Source of the DNA: Actinomyces sp. Marseille-P3109
Lineage (GTDB): Bacteria; Actinomycetota; Actinomycetes; Actinomycetales; Actinomycetaceae
Assembly (NCBI RefSeq): GCF_900323545.1
Contig: NZ_OOHN01000008.1
Location: 391,941-455,940 of the forward strand
Length of the DNA stretch: 64,000 bases
Reading direction: 5' to 3'
The notes under the pieces were generated by a model. It was not told where the DNA came from, ran no database searches, and worked only from the letters and a program-made list of their open reading frames with translations. Shown here piece after piece: positions 8,084 through 16,788 of the stretch; position 1 is the first letter of the stretch, and each line of letters begins with the position of its first letter. The position numbers and the translations under genes are program-made.

Positions 8084-8932
8084 TCAGGTCGCGATCGTCA
8101 GCCGGGTGCCGGCCTGCTGGAGGGCGGCGACGGTGTCGTCGTCGGGCTCGGCGTCGGTCACCAGGACCCCGATGTCCCGGGTGGCGCAGAAGGACCGCAG
8201 CCCCAGGACCCCCCACTTGGAGGAGTCCAGGGTGGCCACCACCGTGCGCCCGGCGGCGACGAGCGCCTGGTTGGCGGAGGCCTCCAGGAGGTTGGGGGTC
8301 ATGAGCCCGCCCTCGGGGGTGAAGCCGTGGGCGCCCAGGAAGACCCACTCCACGCGCATCGTGCGCAGCGCGTCGACGGCCACCAGTCCCACCAGGGCGT
8401 TCGACGGCGTGCGCTCGCCCCCGGTGACCACCACCGTGGGGGCGTCGCGGTTCTCTGCGCGGGCGACGTCGGCGGCGTCGAAGAGCACCTGCGCGGCGGG
8501 CAGCGAGTTCGTGATGACGGTCAGGGTGGGGAAGTGCTCCAGCTCGGTCAGGGCCTGGGCGAGCGCCAGGGTGGTGGTCCCGGCCGACAGTGCCAGGGAG
8601 TCCCCGGGTCGCACCATGGCGGCCGCAGCCTGGCCGATGCGGCGCTTGGCGTCCAGGTTGAGGGTGGACTTGGCGGTGAAGCGGGGCTCGAGGGTGGTGG
8701 GGCCGGCCGCCACCGCCCCGCCGTGGACGCGCTCGACCAGGCCCTGGGTGACGAGCTCGGTGATGTCGCGGCGCACGGTCATCTCCGAGATCCCCAGCTC
8801 CTCGACGACGTCGGCCACGCGGACGCCGCCGGTGGTCGCGACTCGCTCCAGGATGTGCTCCTGACGCTGGCGGGCGAGCATCGGGGCCGGACGGGAGGAT
8901 CCGGCGGCGGAGGCTGAGAGGCCGGGCTGCAT
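8084..8932 (-). CDS. DeoR/GlpR-family transcriptional regulator
   Basis: About 282 residues from the ATG at 8932; a longer frame reaches an ATG at 8998. The N-terminal winged helix is the DeoR type: RQEHILERVATTGGVRVADVVEELG followed by SEMTVRRDI, the recognition helix, and VHGGAV. The C-terminal DeoRC sugar-phosphate sensor follows, with DSLALSAGTTT as the phosphate-binding loop. It lies 82 nt upstream of galK on the same strand and is likely its local repressor responding to a galactose-derived phosphate; that pairing is inferred from position. The start is uncertain because no strong ribosome-binding site precedes either candidate. Confidence 0.85.
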   Translation of the reverse strand: MQPGLSASAAGSSRPAPMLARQRQEHILERVATTGGVRVADVVEELGISEMTVRRDITELVTQGLVERVHGGAVAAGPTTLEPRFTAKSTLNLDAKRRIGQAAAAMVRPGDSLALSAGTTTLALAQALTELEHFPTLTVITNSLPAAQVLFDAADVARAENRDAPTVVVTGGERTPSNALVGLVAVDALRTMRVEWVFLGAHGFTPEGGLMTPNLLEASANQALVAAGRTVVATLDSSKWGVLGLRSFCATRDIGVLVTDAEPDDDTVAALQQAGTRLTIAT

Positions 8933-9186
8933 GGGGCCAGTCTGCCAGACCTCGCCACCGAAAACACCATGTCCGCACGTTCCCGCACAGAGTCGCACAG
9001 ACCGGATGGTGGTAGTTCACATTTCAGCCAGTCGGTCGGCCATGGCAGACTTGTCCTGCTCGCGCGGCGCCCCCGGCTGGGACGTGGGCGGTGCGGCGCG
9101 GTAGTGTGTCCAGGTAGCCCTCAGGACACTCGTTCGTCCTGACGGGATCACCTATCAGCCATCCGTCCCGTAGGAGCTCAGGAGCC

Positions 9187-9894
9187 ATGCAGATCCCCGC
9201 ACCCGACGCGCACCAGTGCGTCATCGGTGTGGCCATCGCCCTGCCCCCTCACTATGCCGCTCAGGTGCGGGCGGTGCGGGAGGCTGCCGGAGACCCTCTG
9301 GCCGAGGTCGTCCCACCCCATATCACTCTGCTGCCCCCCACGGCCGTCGACGTCGACTCACTCGACGATGTCATGCGTCACCTGCGTCACGTGGCCGCCG
9401 CGACGCAGCCCTTCGACGTGCACCTCGACGAGGTCGGAACCTTCCGGCCCGTCAGTCCGGTGGTCTACCTCGATCTGCGCAGCGGCGCCGAGGAGTGCGA
9501 CCGCCTCCAGGAGCGTGTACGCGACCGCCGGGGCCCCCTGGCCCGGTCGCTCAGCTTCCCCTTCCATCCGCACGTGACGCTGGCCCACGAGGTGGCCGAT
9601 GAAGGCCTCGACACGGCCGCCAGGAAGGGGGTGGAGCTGACCATGGACTTCACCGTCACCAAGCTCCACCTCTACCGCCACCTCGGCCGGCCCGGCCAGT
9701 CCAGTCAGCCCGGGCGGTTCACTCATCGCGACCGGAACGACGGGCCCGATGCCGCCGGAGGCTGGGAGGTTGCCGCCGTCTTCGCCTTCGGAGGCTCGCT
9801 TGTGCCCACCGTCCCTGAGGCGGCTGACGCCAATGGGGCGACTGAGGTACCCGCTGCCTCGGCGCCTGAGACGACTCCCGTGGTCTCGTTGTGA
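9187..9894 (+). CDS. 2H phosphoesterase (2'-5' RNA ligase family)
   Basis: 235 residues. The two HxT motifs that define the 2H phosphoesterase superfamily are present: PHITLLPP near residue 41 and PHVTLAHE near residue 122. Known relatives cleave or join 2'-5' RNA linkages or hydrolyse cyclic phosphodiesters; the substrate here is unknown. The last 75 residues form a poorly conserved Ala/Thr/Pro-rich tail. The ATG is preceded by AGGAG elements. The stop overlaps the GTG of the next gene by 4 nt, so the two are coupled. Confidence 0.85.
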   Translation: MQIPAPDAHQCVIGVAIALPPHYAAQVRAVREAAGDPLAEVVPPHITLLPPTAVDVDSLDDVMRHLRHVAAATQPFDVHLDEVGTFRPVSPVVYLDLRSGAEECDRLQERVRDRRGPLARSLSFPFHPHVTLAHEVADEGLDTAARKGVELTMDFTVTKLHLYRHLGRPGQSSQPGRFTHRDRNDGPDAAGGWEVAAVFAFGGSLVPTVPEAADANGATEVPAASAPETTPVVSL

Positions 9895-10913
9895 TCGAGC
9901 GGGTCAAGGCGCTGCTGGCGGCCGGGCGGCGCACGCGTGTGGGACGGGCCCTGATCCGTTACGGCACGGCGCGCGGTGCTCTCATGGCCGGCGGGATCGC
10001 TTACACCGCCATGTTCTCGGTCTTCGCGGTGCTGGTCATCGGCGTGACCCTGCTCATGACGATGCTCGGCAATCACCCCACCATCCGCGCGGCTGTTGTC
10101 GACTCGATCAACTCCATGCTGCCCGGCGTCGTCGACGCCGGTAACGGCCGGGGGCTGGTGTCGGTGGACCAGCTGACACTCACCTCCGCGCTCAACCTGG
10201 GGTCCGTGGTGGCGGCGGGAGCGCTCATCTACTCGGTCATCAGCCTCATGGGCACTCTCAAGATCGCGCTGCGCGCCATGTTCGGGCTGGTCAACCCCGT
10301 GATGAGGCCGGTGTTCGGGCAACTGGCGAATGCCGCCGGCTTCCTCGTCATCGTGGCCGGAGTGCTGGTGACGGCCGTCGCCTCGGTGGTGACGACGACG
10401 CTGTCGGGCAGTGTGGGGCGGGCCCTGGGCATGCCGGAGTCCCTGACCGGGACCGGGGCCTGGTTGGTGACGCTCCTCATCTCCTTCCTCATCGATACCG
10501 GTGTCCTGGCACTCCTCATCACCATCTGTGGGATCCGTCCGCCCCGACGTGATCTGGCGCTGGGCTGCATGCTGGGGGCCTTCGCGCTCGGTGTGCTGCG
10601 TCAGGTGGGCACCGGTGCGGTCGGCTCGGTGGCGCGTAACCCGGTCCTGGCCTCCTTCGCCGCCATCGCCGTCCTCGTCCTGTGGCTGCACCTGACCAGC
10701 CGCATCGTGCTGCTCATGGCGGCCTGGATGGCCAACCCGCCGCTGCCTCGCGACGTCGACCACCCCGACGAGGTCCACGCCCACGAGCGCCCCAACTACG
10801 TGACGCTCTCCGTACCCGAGACCCTGGCCTGGCCCCGCCAGTCCATCACCGGCAGCCTCGAGGCGGATCCGACGGCGCACCCCGACTACGTCCCCCCGGT
10901 GCCGATCCCCTGA
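9891..10913 (+). CDS. YihY/BrkB-family inner membrane protein
   Basis: 340 residues with about six hydrophobic segments. The RGALMAGGIAYTAMFSVFAVL start is typical of the YihY/BrkB (formerly RNase BN) family. The C-terminal helix ends in RIVLLMAAWMANP, followed by a cytoplasmic tail. The GTG overlaps the upstream stop. The family is widespread and structural, with no settled biochemical activity. The gene is followed by about 330 bp without genes. Confidence 0.88.
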   Translation: MIERVKALLAAGRRTRVGRALIRYGTARGALMAGGIAYTAMFSVFAVLVIGVTLLMTMLGNHPTIRAAVVDSINSMLPGVVDAGNGRGLVSVDQLTLTSALNLGSVVAAGALIYSVISLMGTLKIALRAMFGLVNPVMRPVFGQLANAAGFLVIVAGVLVTAVASVVTTTLSGSVGRALGMPESLTGTGAWLVTLLISFLIDTGVLALLITICGIRPPRRDLALGCMLGAFALGVLRQVGTGAVGSVARNPVLASFAAIAVLVLWLHLTSRIVLLMAAWMANPPLPRDVDHPDEVHAHERPNYVTLSVPETLAWPRQSITGSLEADPTAHPDYVPPVPIP

Positions 10914-11243
10914 AGAACTGGCTAGGACTCTTCGCGGGCGGGTTGCGTTCTCGCATATTTGCCGGAACTTCCGCAAAACGTCCTCGGTGCTGAGCGGGTG
11001 CAGCGCCTGCGGATTCTCCTGACGAACGCCAGAACGCCTGGGAGGGGATAGCGGTCCTCTCGGTGTGCGTGCAAAGGCAGAGGCCGTGATCGCCTGATTC
11101 CTTCGCCGATGTCTTCTCAATCTACGGCCGCGAAGTAACACGTGCGCACTCATGTCTGAAACTGGTGATGCTGACGAAGAATCGAGCCGTCGATCGGGTG
11201 AGGGCGCTCCGGGTCGCGGCGCGTTCGGGGAGGGCCGGGACGA
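10914..11243. other. Intergenic region with weak inverted repeat
   Basis: No ORF with good codon use is visible. TTTGCCGGAA at 10959-10968 and TTCCGCAAA at 10970-10978 can form an imperfect hairpin with one bulge, perhaps the terminator of the upstream operon. The right end carries the promoter of the guanylyltransferase gene. Confidence 0.35.
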
Positions 11244-11249
11244 TAGCCT
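11244..11249 (+). promoter_or_regulatory. -10 box TAGCCT of manC, leaderless start predicted
   Basis: TAGCCT ends 6 nt before the GTG start codon and no ribosome-binding site lies between them. Confidence 0.55.
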
Positions 11250-11255
11250 GTTCCG

Positions 11256-12542
11256 GTGACTGACACTCCTGGTAACCCCGGCGGCTCCACTCAGGCCGCG
11301 CATCCCTGCGGCTCGGGTCCCTCCGATGGCTCGGTCCCGGCCATTCACGCCATCATCCCCGCCGGCGGCGCGGGCACCCGGCTGTGGCCGCTCAGCCGCC
11401 GCCACCGCCCCAAGTTCCTCCTCGACCTCACCGGGGCCGGCCATAGCCTCCTGCAGGACACCGTCGAGCGCCTGGCCCCAGTGACCGCGACCACGACGGT
11501 CGTCACCGGCGTCGCCCACATCGCCGCCGTCGCCGACCAGCTCCCGCAGGTCCCGCGCGAGAACCTCCTGGCCGAGCCGTCCCCGCGCGACTCCATGGCG
11601 GCCATCGGCCTGGCCGCCGCCGTCATCGCCCACCGCCACGGGCGTGACGCCGTCGTCGGCTCCTTCGCCGCCGACCACACGGTGGCCGACCGGACCGCCT
11701 TCGCCGGTGCCGTGCGCCAGGCCGCCCTCCTGGCCGAGCAGGGCTGGGTGGTCACCATCGGGATCGAGGCCACCGGACCCTCGACCGCCTTCGGTTACAT
11801 CCACGCCGGAGACCCCACCGACGTGCCCGGAGCCCCCGACGGGCGCAGGGTCCTGGGCTTCACCGAGAAGCCCGACGCCGACACCGCCGCCGCCTATCTG
11901 GCCACCGGCGACTACCGATGGAACGCCGGCATGTTCGTGGTCCGTGCGGGCGTGCTCCTGGACCATCTGGCCGAGCTCAGGCCGCAGCTGGCGGCCGGCA
12001 TCGAGGCCATCGCCGCGGCCTGGGACGTCCCCGAGCGCGAGGAGGTCCTGGCCGAGCGCTGGCCGGCCCTGGAGAAGATCGCCATCGACCACGCCATCGC
12101 CGAGCCAGTGGCCGCCGCCGGGGGAGTGGCCACCGTGCCGGTCTCCATGGGGTGGAACGACGTCGGCGGCTTCGACGCTCTCACCGAGCTCGTCGCCCCC
12201 CGCAGCGAGGGCCCGGCGGCCGGGGCCGGCGTGCTCGACAGCGTCGACAGTGCTGATGGTGCTGATGGTGCTGATGGTGCTGATGGTGCTGATGGTGCTG
12301 ATGGTGCTGAAACCGTTGACGGCTCAGCTCCCGAGGCCCCTCGGGCCGATGTCCGGGTGGTCGGCTCCGACGGTGCTCTCATCGCCTCCACGTCCGGACG
12401 CACGGTGGTGCTGCTGGGCGTGCCGGGTGCCGTCGTCGTCGACACACCTGACGCCCTCCTGGTCACCACGCCCGAGCACGCCCAGGGCGTCAAGGGCGTC
12501 GTCGACGCCCTGAGAGCGGCCGGGCGCGAGGACCTGCTCTAG
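11256..12542 (+). CDS. manC: Mannose-1-phosphate guanylyltransferase
   Basis: 428 residues. The nucleotidyltransferase signature IIPAGGAGTRLWPLSRRHRPKFL begins at about residue 31. FTEKPD, the WNAGMFV segment and VSMGWNDVGGFD are all conserved. The enzyme makes GDP-mannose from mannose-1-phosphate and GTP for mannosylation of lipids, glycans and proteins. It is longer than usual for two reasons: about 30 extra N-terminal residues, and an acidic Ala-Asp-Gly repeat (residues 333-350) inserted before the final beta-structured segment. The GTG is apparently read from a leaderless mRNA. Confidence 0.9.
   Translation: MTDTPGNPGGSTQAAHPCGSGPSDGSVPAIHAIIPAGGAGTRLWPLSRRHRPKFLLDLTGAGHSLLQDTVERLAPVTATTTVVTGVAHIAAVADQLPQVPRENLLAEPSPRDSMAAIGLAAAVIAHRHGRDAVVGSFAADHTVADRTAFAGAVRQAALLAEQGWVVTIGIEATGPSTAFGYIHAGDPTDVPGAPDGRRVLGFTEKPDADTAAAYLATGDYRWNAGMFVVRAGVLLDHLAELRPQLAAGIEAIAAAWDVPEREEVLAERWPALEKIAIDHAIAEPVAAAGGVATVPVSMGWNDVGGFDALTELVAPRSEGPAAGAGVLDSVDSADGADGADGADGADGADGAETVDGSAPEAPRADVRVVGSDGALIASTSGRTVVLLGVPGAVVVDTPDALLVTTPEHAQGVKGVVDALRAAGREDLL
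12252..12305 (+). repeat. 9-nt coding tandem repeat (Ala-Asp-Gly)x6 in manC
   Basis: Six exact, contiguous copies of GCTGATGGT, in frame, flanked by degenerate copies (GTCGACAGT before, GCTGAAACC after). The units use codons GCT-GAT-GGT, unlike the GCC/GAC/GGC used in the rest of the gene, which points to recent slippage expansion. Confidence 0.95.
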
Positions 12543-12585
12543 CGATCCCCATCGGCCTGAGAGTCACAGGCCCGCGGCCTCCGAA

Positions 12586-12626
12586 GGGCCCGGCGCCGGG
12601 AGAAGAGAACCTCCGGTGCCGGGCCC
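12586..12626 (+). terminator. Hairpin after manC
   Basis: GGGCCCGGC at 12586-12594 pairs with GCCGGGCCC at 12618-12626. The stem continues inward with a wobble pair and CCGG/CCGG around an A-rich loop. It separates manC from the nucleoside-uptake operon. Confidence 0.65.
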
Positions 12627-12679
12627 AACGTCGCGGAACCGGGACGGTCGCGAGCCGGCCCTGGTGGATCGTATGGTGT

Positions 12680-12704
12680 TAAAATCACATTTTTTCGCAT
12701 ATGC
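12680..12704 (+). promoter_or_regulatory. AT-rich promoter of nucleoside importer operon
   Basis: A TAAAAT -10-like hexamer at 12680-12685 lies in an unusually AT-rich patch. The palindrome GCATATGC at 12697-12704 follows, flanked by T-runs on the left and an A-run on the right. It sits about 50 nt before the ATG at 12755 and is a plausible operator for a nucleoside-responsive regulator. The assignment is inferred. Confidence 0.45.
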
Positions 12705-12754
12705 TTGAAAACTGGTCGTGCCACCTGCCGCACGCGAGAACCACGGAGGTTTCC

Positions 12755-13855
12755 ATGAAGAAGGCTTGCTCCGCGATGACGCTCGGCGCAGCTCTGGCCC
12801 TGGTCCTGGCCGCCTGCGGGACGCCGCCGGCGCAGCGGCCCACCCGCAACCTGGAGGGCGCCAAGGACTTCACCGCCTGCATGCTCTCCGACGAGGGCGG
12901 ATTCGACGACCACTCCTTCAACGAGTCCGGCAAGAAAGGCCTTGACCGGGCCGGCAAGGAGCTGGGGGTCAAGACCGTCGCCGTGCAGTCGGAGAACTCG
13001 GCCGACTACGCCACCAACATCTACGCGCTCATCCAGCAGAACTGCAAGCTCGTCATCGGCGTCGGCTTCAACATCGCCGCCGACCTGACCGAGTCGGCCA
13101 AGGCCAACCCCGACATCCAGTTCGCCCTCATCGACGCCTCCTTCATCGGAGCCGATGGGCAGCCGGCCACCCTGCCCAACGCCAAGCCGCTGCTGTTCAA
13201 GACGGCCGAGGCCGCCTACCTGGCCGGATACGCCGCCGCCGGCACCTCCCAGACCGGGGTGGTGGGCACCTACGGCGGCAAGCCCCTGCCCACCGTCCAG
13301 ATCTTCATGGACGGCTTCGCCAAAGGCGTGGCCCGCTACAACGAGGACACCGGCGCCTTCGTCCAGGTCAAGGGCTGGGACACCACCACCGGCAAGGGCG
13401 GGTCCTTCGTCGGCAACTTCTCCGACGCAGCCAAGGGCCAGGCCATTACCGAGCAGTTCATCTCCCAGGGGGCCGACGTCATCATGCCCGTGGCCGGTCC
13501 TGTCGGCCAGGGCACGCTGTCCACCGTCAAGCAGAGGAACGCCGCCGGCGGCGCCAACGCCGTCATCTGGGTCGACTCCGACGGCTACATCTCCACCAGC
13601 GAAGGCTCCATCATCATGACCTCCGTGGTCAAGGAGATCGGCAACTCGGTCTACGACACCGTTAAGGGCGCCTCCGAGGGCAGGTTCTCCGCCGAGCCCT
13701 ACATCGGCACCCTCAAGAACCAAGGAGTGGCCGCCGCCCCCTTCCACGACTTCGACTCCCGGGTGCCCGAGCCGGTCAAGGCACGGATCGAGGAGCTGCG
13801 CACCCAGATCATCGACGGAACTCTCGACGTCTCGACCCCCTACGACCCCTCCTGA
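12755..13855 (+). CDS. BMP-family nucleoside-binding lipoprotein
   Basis: 366 residues from the ATG at 12755, chosen because ACGGAGGT ends 4 nt upstream and a lipoprotein signal follows at once (MKKACSAMTLG, then LVLAACGT with lipobox Cys). The mature domain is the BmpA/PnrA fold: the opening FTACMLSDEGGFDDHSFNESG, then VIGVGFN and the ADVIMPVAGPVGQG segment. These proteins bind purine or pyrimidine nucleosides outside the membrane and pass them to the ABC importer encoded directly downstream. Linkage to cdd, deoA and deoC supports nucleosides as substrate. Confidence 0.9.
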   Translation: MKKACSAMTLGAALALVLAACGTPPAQRPTRNLEGAKDFTACMLSDEGGFDDHSFNESGKKGLDRAGKELGVKTVAVQSENSADYATNIYALIQQNCKLVIGVGFNIAADLTESAKANPDIQFALIDASFIGADGQPATLPNAKPLLFKTAEAAYLAGYAAAGTSQTGVVGTYGGKPLPTVQIFMDGFAKGVARYNEDTGAFVQVKGWDTTTGKGGSFVGNFSDAAKGQAITEQFISQGADVIMPVAGPVGQGTLSTVKQRNAAGGANAVIWVDSDGYISTSEGSIIMTSVVKEIGNSVYDTVKGASEGRFSAEPYIGTLKNQGVAAAPFHDFDSRVPEPVKARIEELRTQIIDGTLDVSTPYDPS

Positions 13856-13912
13856 GCGCCCCACCGGGGCCTTGTCCTAGAGTCTCCACCGCCACCCGGA
13901 AGCGAGTCTGTT

Positions 13913-15442
13913 GTGAAGCTTGAGCTGCGCGGGATCACGAAGGCCTTCGGGCCGCTCGTGGCCAACGACCGCATCGACCTGACCGTCGAGCCCGGCCAGA
14001 TCCACGCCCTCCTGGGCGAGAACGGCGCGGGCAAGTCCACACTCATGAACGTCCTCTACGGCCTCTACCAGCCCGACGCCGGACAGATCCTCATCGACGA
14101 CGAGCCCGTGGCCTTCTCCGGGCCGGGCGACGCCGTGGCCGCCGGCATCGGCATGGTCCACCAGCACTTCATGCTCGTGCCCGTCTTCACCGTGGCCGAG
14201 TCCGTCGCCCTGGGCTACGAGCCGGTCGGGCCGCTGGGCATCATCGACGCCGGCGCCGCCGCGGTCAAGGTCACCGAGATCTCCCGCCGCTTCGGCTTCG
14301 ACGTCGACCCGAACGCCCTCATCGAGGACCTGCCCGTCGGCGTCCAGCAGCGTGTGGAGATCATCAAGGCCCTGGCCCGCGACGCCAAGGTCCTCATCCT
14401 CGACGAGCCCACCGCCGTACTCACCCCGCAGGAGACCGACGAGCTCATCGCTATCATGCGCGAGCTCAAGGCCGCCGGCACCTCGATCGTCTTCATCACC
14501 CACAAGCTGCGCGAGATCCGCGAAGTGGCCGACACCATCACCGTCATCCGTCGCGGCCGCGTCGTCGGCACCGCTGAGCCCACCGCCTCGGCCGCCGAGC
14601 TCGCCGGCCTCATGGTCGGCCACGACGTCTCCCTCACCGTGGACAAGCCCCCGGCCGAGGCCGGCCCGGAGGCCCTGACCCTGAGCGGCGTCAGCTTTAT
14701 CGAGGACGGCACCGTCCTGCTCGACGACGTCGACCTGCACGTGCGCGCCGGTGAGATCCTCGCCATCGCGGGCGTCCAGGGCAACGGGCAGACCGAGCTG
14801 AGCGAGGTCATCCTCGGGCTGTGCCCGCCGACCACCGGCAGCATCGCCTTCGACGGCCACGACGTCACCCGCCACGGGGTGCGCCGCCGACTGCGCTCCG
14901 GACTCGGCTTCGTCCCCGAGGACCGCTCCACCGACGGCATGATCGCCGAGCTCTCCGTCGCCGAGAACATGGTCCTGGACCGCTACGACGACCCCGCCCT
15001 GGGCCGGGGCCCGTCACTGTCCCCAACGCGCGTGCGCGAGGCCGCCCACCGGATGTGCGAGGAGTTCGATGTTCGCGTCACCGACGTCGGCGACGCCATC
15101 TCGACCCTCTCGGGAGGCAACCAGCAGAAGGCCATCCTCGCCCGTGAGCTCTCCCGGCCCCTCAAGGTCCTCGTCGCCTCCCAGCCCACCCGCGGCCTGG
15201 ACGTCGGCTCCATCGAGTTCGTCCACCAGCGCATCGTCGCCGAGCGGGACACCGGCACCGCCGTCGTCATCATCTCCTCCGAGCTCGACGAGATCTACGC
15301 CCTGGCCGACCGGATCGCCGTCATGTACCGCGGACGGATCGTCGGCACCGTCCCCGCCGACACCGCCCGCGACGCCCTGGGACTCATGATGGCCGGCGCC
15401 CCCGCAGAGCAGGCCCTCGACCCTCAGGAGCAGCCACGATGA
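13913..15442 (+). CDS. Nucleoside ABC importer ATPase, two domains
   Basis: 509 residues with tandem ABC domains. The first has Walker A GENGAGKST, a degenerate signature VGVQQRVEI and Walker B LILDEPTAVLTPQE. The second has a modified Walker A, GVQGNGQTEL, signature LSGGNQQKAIL and ASQPTRGLDVGS in place of the usual DEPT. This asymmetric pair is typical of the RbsA/MglA and YufO/NupO group. It starts with GTG. It energises the importer with the binding lipoprotein upstream and the two permeases downstream, whose first member overlaps its stop by 4 nt. Confidence 0.92.
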   Translation: MKLELRGITKAFGPLVANDRIDLTVEPGQIHALLGENGAGKSTLMNVLYGLYQPDAGQILIDDEPVAFSGPGDAVAAGIGMVHQHFMLVPVFTVAESVALGYEPVGPLGIIDAGAAAVKVTEISRRFGFDVDPNALIEDLPVGVQQRVEIIKALARDAKVLILDEPTAVLTPQETDELIAIMRELKAAGTSIVFITHKLREIREVADTITVIRRGRVVGTAEPTASAAELAGLMVGHDVSLTVDKPPAEAGPEALTLSGVSFIEDGTVLLDDVDLHVRAGEILAIAGVQGNGQTELSEVILGLCPPTTGSIAFDGHDVTRHGVRRRLRSGLGFVPEDRSTDGMIAELSVAENMVLDRYDDPALGRGPSLSPTRVREAAHRMCEEFDVRVTDVGDAISTLSGGNQQKAILARELSRPLKVLVASQPTRGLDVGSIEFVHQRIVAERDTGTAVVIISSELDEIYALADRIAVMYRGRIVGTVPADTARDALGLMMAGAPAEQALDPQEQPR

Positions 15443-16785
15443 GTACACCTTCCACCGGCTCCGGCCCTGCAGCGACGTCCGCGTCAGCGGACCCGCCCAC
15501 CGACCACCCCACTGACCGCACGAGCAGCCAGTCGGCCGGCCAGGCCGCCCTGCTGCGGCAGGTCGCCTCCTCACCCGCCATCGTCGGGCTGCTCGCGATC
15601 CTGACCGCCCTCATCCTGTCCTCGATCCTCATCCTCGCGGCCGACTCCGAGGTGCGCTACACGGCCGGCTACCTCCTCAACCGTCCCGGCGACTTCCTCC
15701 ATGCCACCGGATCCACTCTGAGCGAGGCCTACAGCTCCCTGCTGCGCGGCGCCATCTTCGACTGGCGTGCCACCACAGGCGTGCGCATGATCCGCCCCAT
15801 CACCGACACCCTCACCAACGCCACCCCGCTCATCATCGCGGGGCTCGGCATGGCGGTTGCCTTCCGCGCCGGCCTGTTCAACATCGGTGGCCAGGGGCAG
15901 ATGATCCTCGGGGCGATCACCGCCTGCTACGTGGGCATCGCCTGGAACCTGCCGCCGGTGGCCCACCTGCTCGTGGCCGTTGTCGGAGCGGCCCTGGGAG
16001 GACTGGTGTGGGGCGGCATCGCCGGCGTCCTCAAGGCTCGCACCGGGGCCAACGAGGTCATCGTGACGATCATGCTCAACTCGATCGCCGCCCACCTGCT
16101 GTCCCAGGTGCTCAGCCTCAAGGCCTTCAACGGGGAGGGGGAGACCGCCAACCGCAAGTCCCTGACCGTGGCCGACTCCGCCCAGTACCCCTCGCTTGCC
16201 GGCAGCTCCTTCCGCCTCCACGCCGGCTTCCTCCTGGCCCTGCTGGTGGCCGTGGTCGTGTGGTGGCTCATGGAGCGCTCCCGCCTCGGTTTCCAGCTGC
16301 GGGCCACCGGCCTCAACGCCGAGGCCGCTCGCACTGCCGGTATGAGCGTGCCCTGGGTGACGAGCCTGGTCATGATGATCTCCGGCGCCCTGTGCGGGCT
16401 GGCCGCCACGGCGCCGGTCCTGGGCACCCAGAAGAGCATGGACGAGTCCGTCGTGGGAACTATCGGCTTCGACGCCATCACGGTGGCGCTGCTGGGCCGC
16501 TCCCGGCCGGTGGGGACCGTACTGGCCGGCCTGCTCTTCGGGGCGCTGCGCGCCGGCGGCACCGCCATGCAGGCCGCACCGGGAACCCACATCAAGATCG
16601 TCCTGGTCCTGCAGTCCACGATCGTGCTGTTCATCGCTGCGCCGCCTCTGGTCCGGGCCATCTTCCGGCTCCCGGAGCGCCGAAAGTCTCGGGGTGGCGG
16701 CGCCGGTCCGTCCCCCGCCTCAGTCCCGGCCGCAGCTCCGGCTACGGCGCCCGCCCCGGCCGCTCCCGCCGCGAAGGAGGCCTGA
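15439..16785 (+). CDS. Nucleoside ABC importer permease 1
   Basis: 448 residues. After a disordered Ser/Thr/Pro-rich N-terminal tail of about 40 residues there are roughly nine hydrophobic segments. The BPD_transp_2 features LIIAGLGMAVAFRAGLFNIGGQGQMILG and TGANEVIVTIMLN are characteristic of YufP/NupP-type nucleoside permeases. An Ala/Pro-rich tail closes the protein. The ATG overlaps the ATPase stop. It forms the transmembrane channel as a heterodimer with the next gene product. Confidence 0.9.
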   Translation: MSTPSTGSGPAATSASADPPTDHPTDRTSSQSAGQAALLRQVASSPAIVGLLAILTALILSSILILAADSEVRYTAGYLLNRPGDFLHATGSTLSEAYSSLLRGAIFDWRATTGVRMIRPITDTLTNATPLIIAGLGMAVAFRAGLFNIGGQGQMILGAITACYVGIAWNLPPVAHLLVAVVGAALGGLVWGGIAGVLKARTGANEVIVTIMLNSIAAHLLSQVLSLKAFNGEGETANRKSLTVADSAQYPSLAGSSFRLHAGFLLALLVAVVVWWLMERSRLGFQLRATGLNAEAARTAGMSVPWVTSLVMMISGALCGLAATAPVLGTQKSMDESVVGTIGFDAITVALLGRSRPVGTVLAGLLFGALRAGGTAMQAAPGTHIKIVLVLQSTIVLFIAAPPLVRAIFRLPERRKSRGGGAGPSPASVPAAAPATAPAPAAPAAKEA

Positions 16786-16788
16786 GCC

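Noticed and set aside
9102..9150. Hairpins (GTGTCC/GGACAC and ACGGGA/TCCCGT) in the leader of the 2H phosphoesterase gene
   Set aside because: Stems are only 6 bp, and the best -10 candidate (TAGTGT) overlaps the first one, so they are probably incidental.
9723..12092. 789-codon minus-strand frame across three plus-strand genes
   Set aside because: Composition is Arg/Gly/His-rich as expected for antisense of GC-rich genes. It crosses the 2H phosphoesterase, YihY and manC genes, all supported by motifs.
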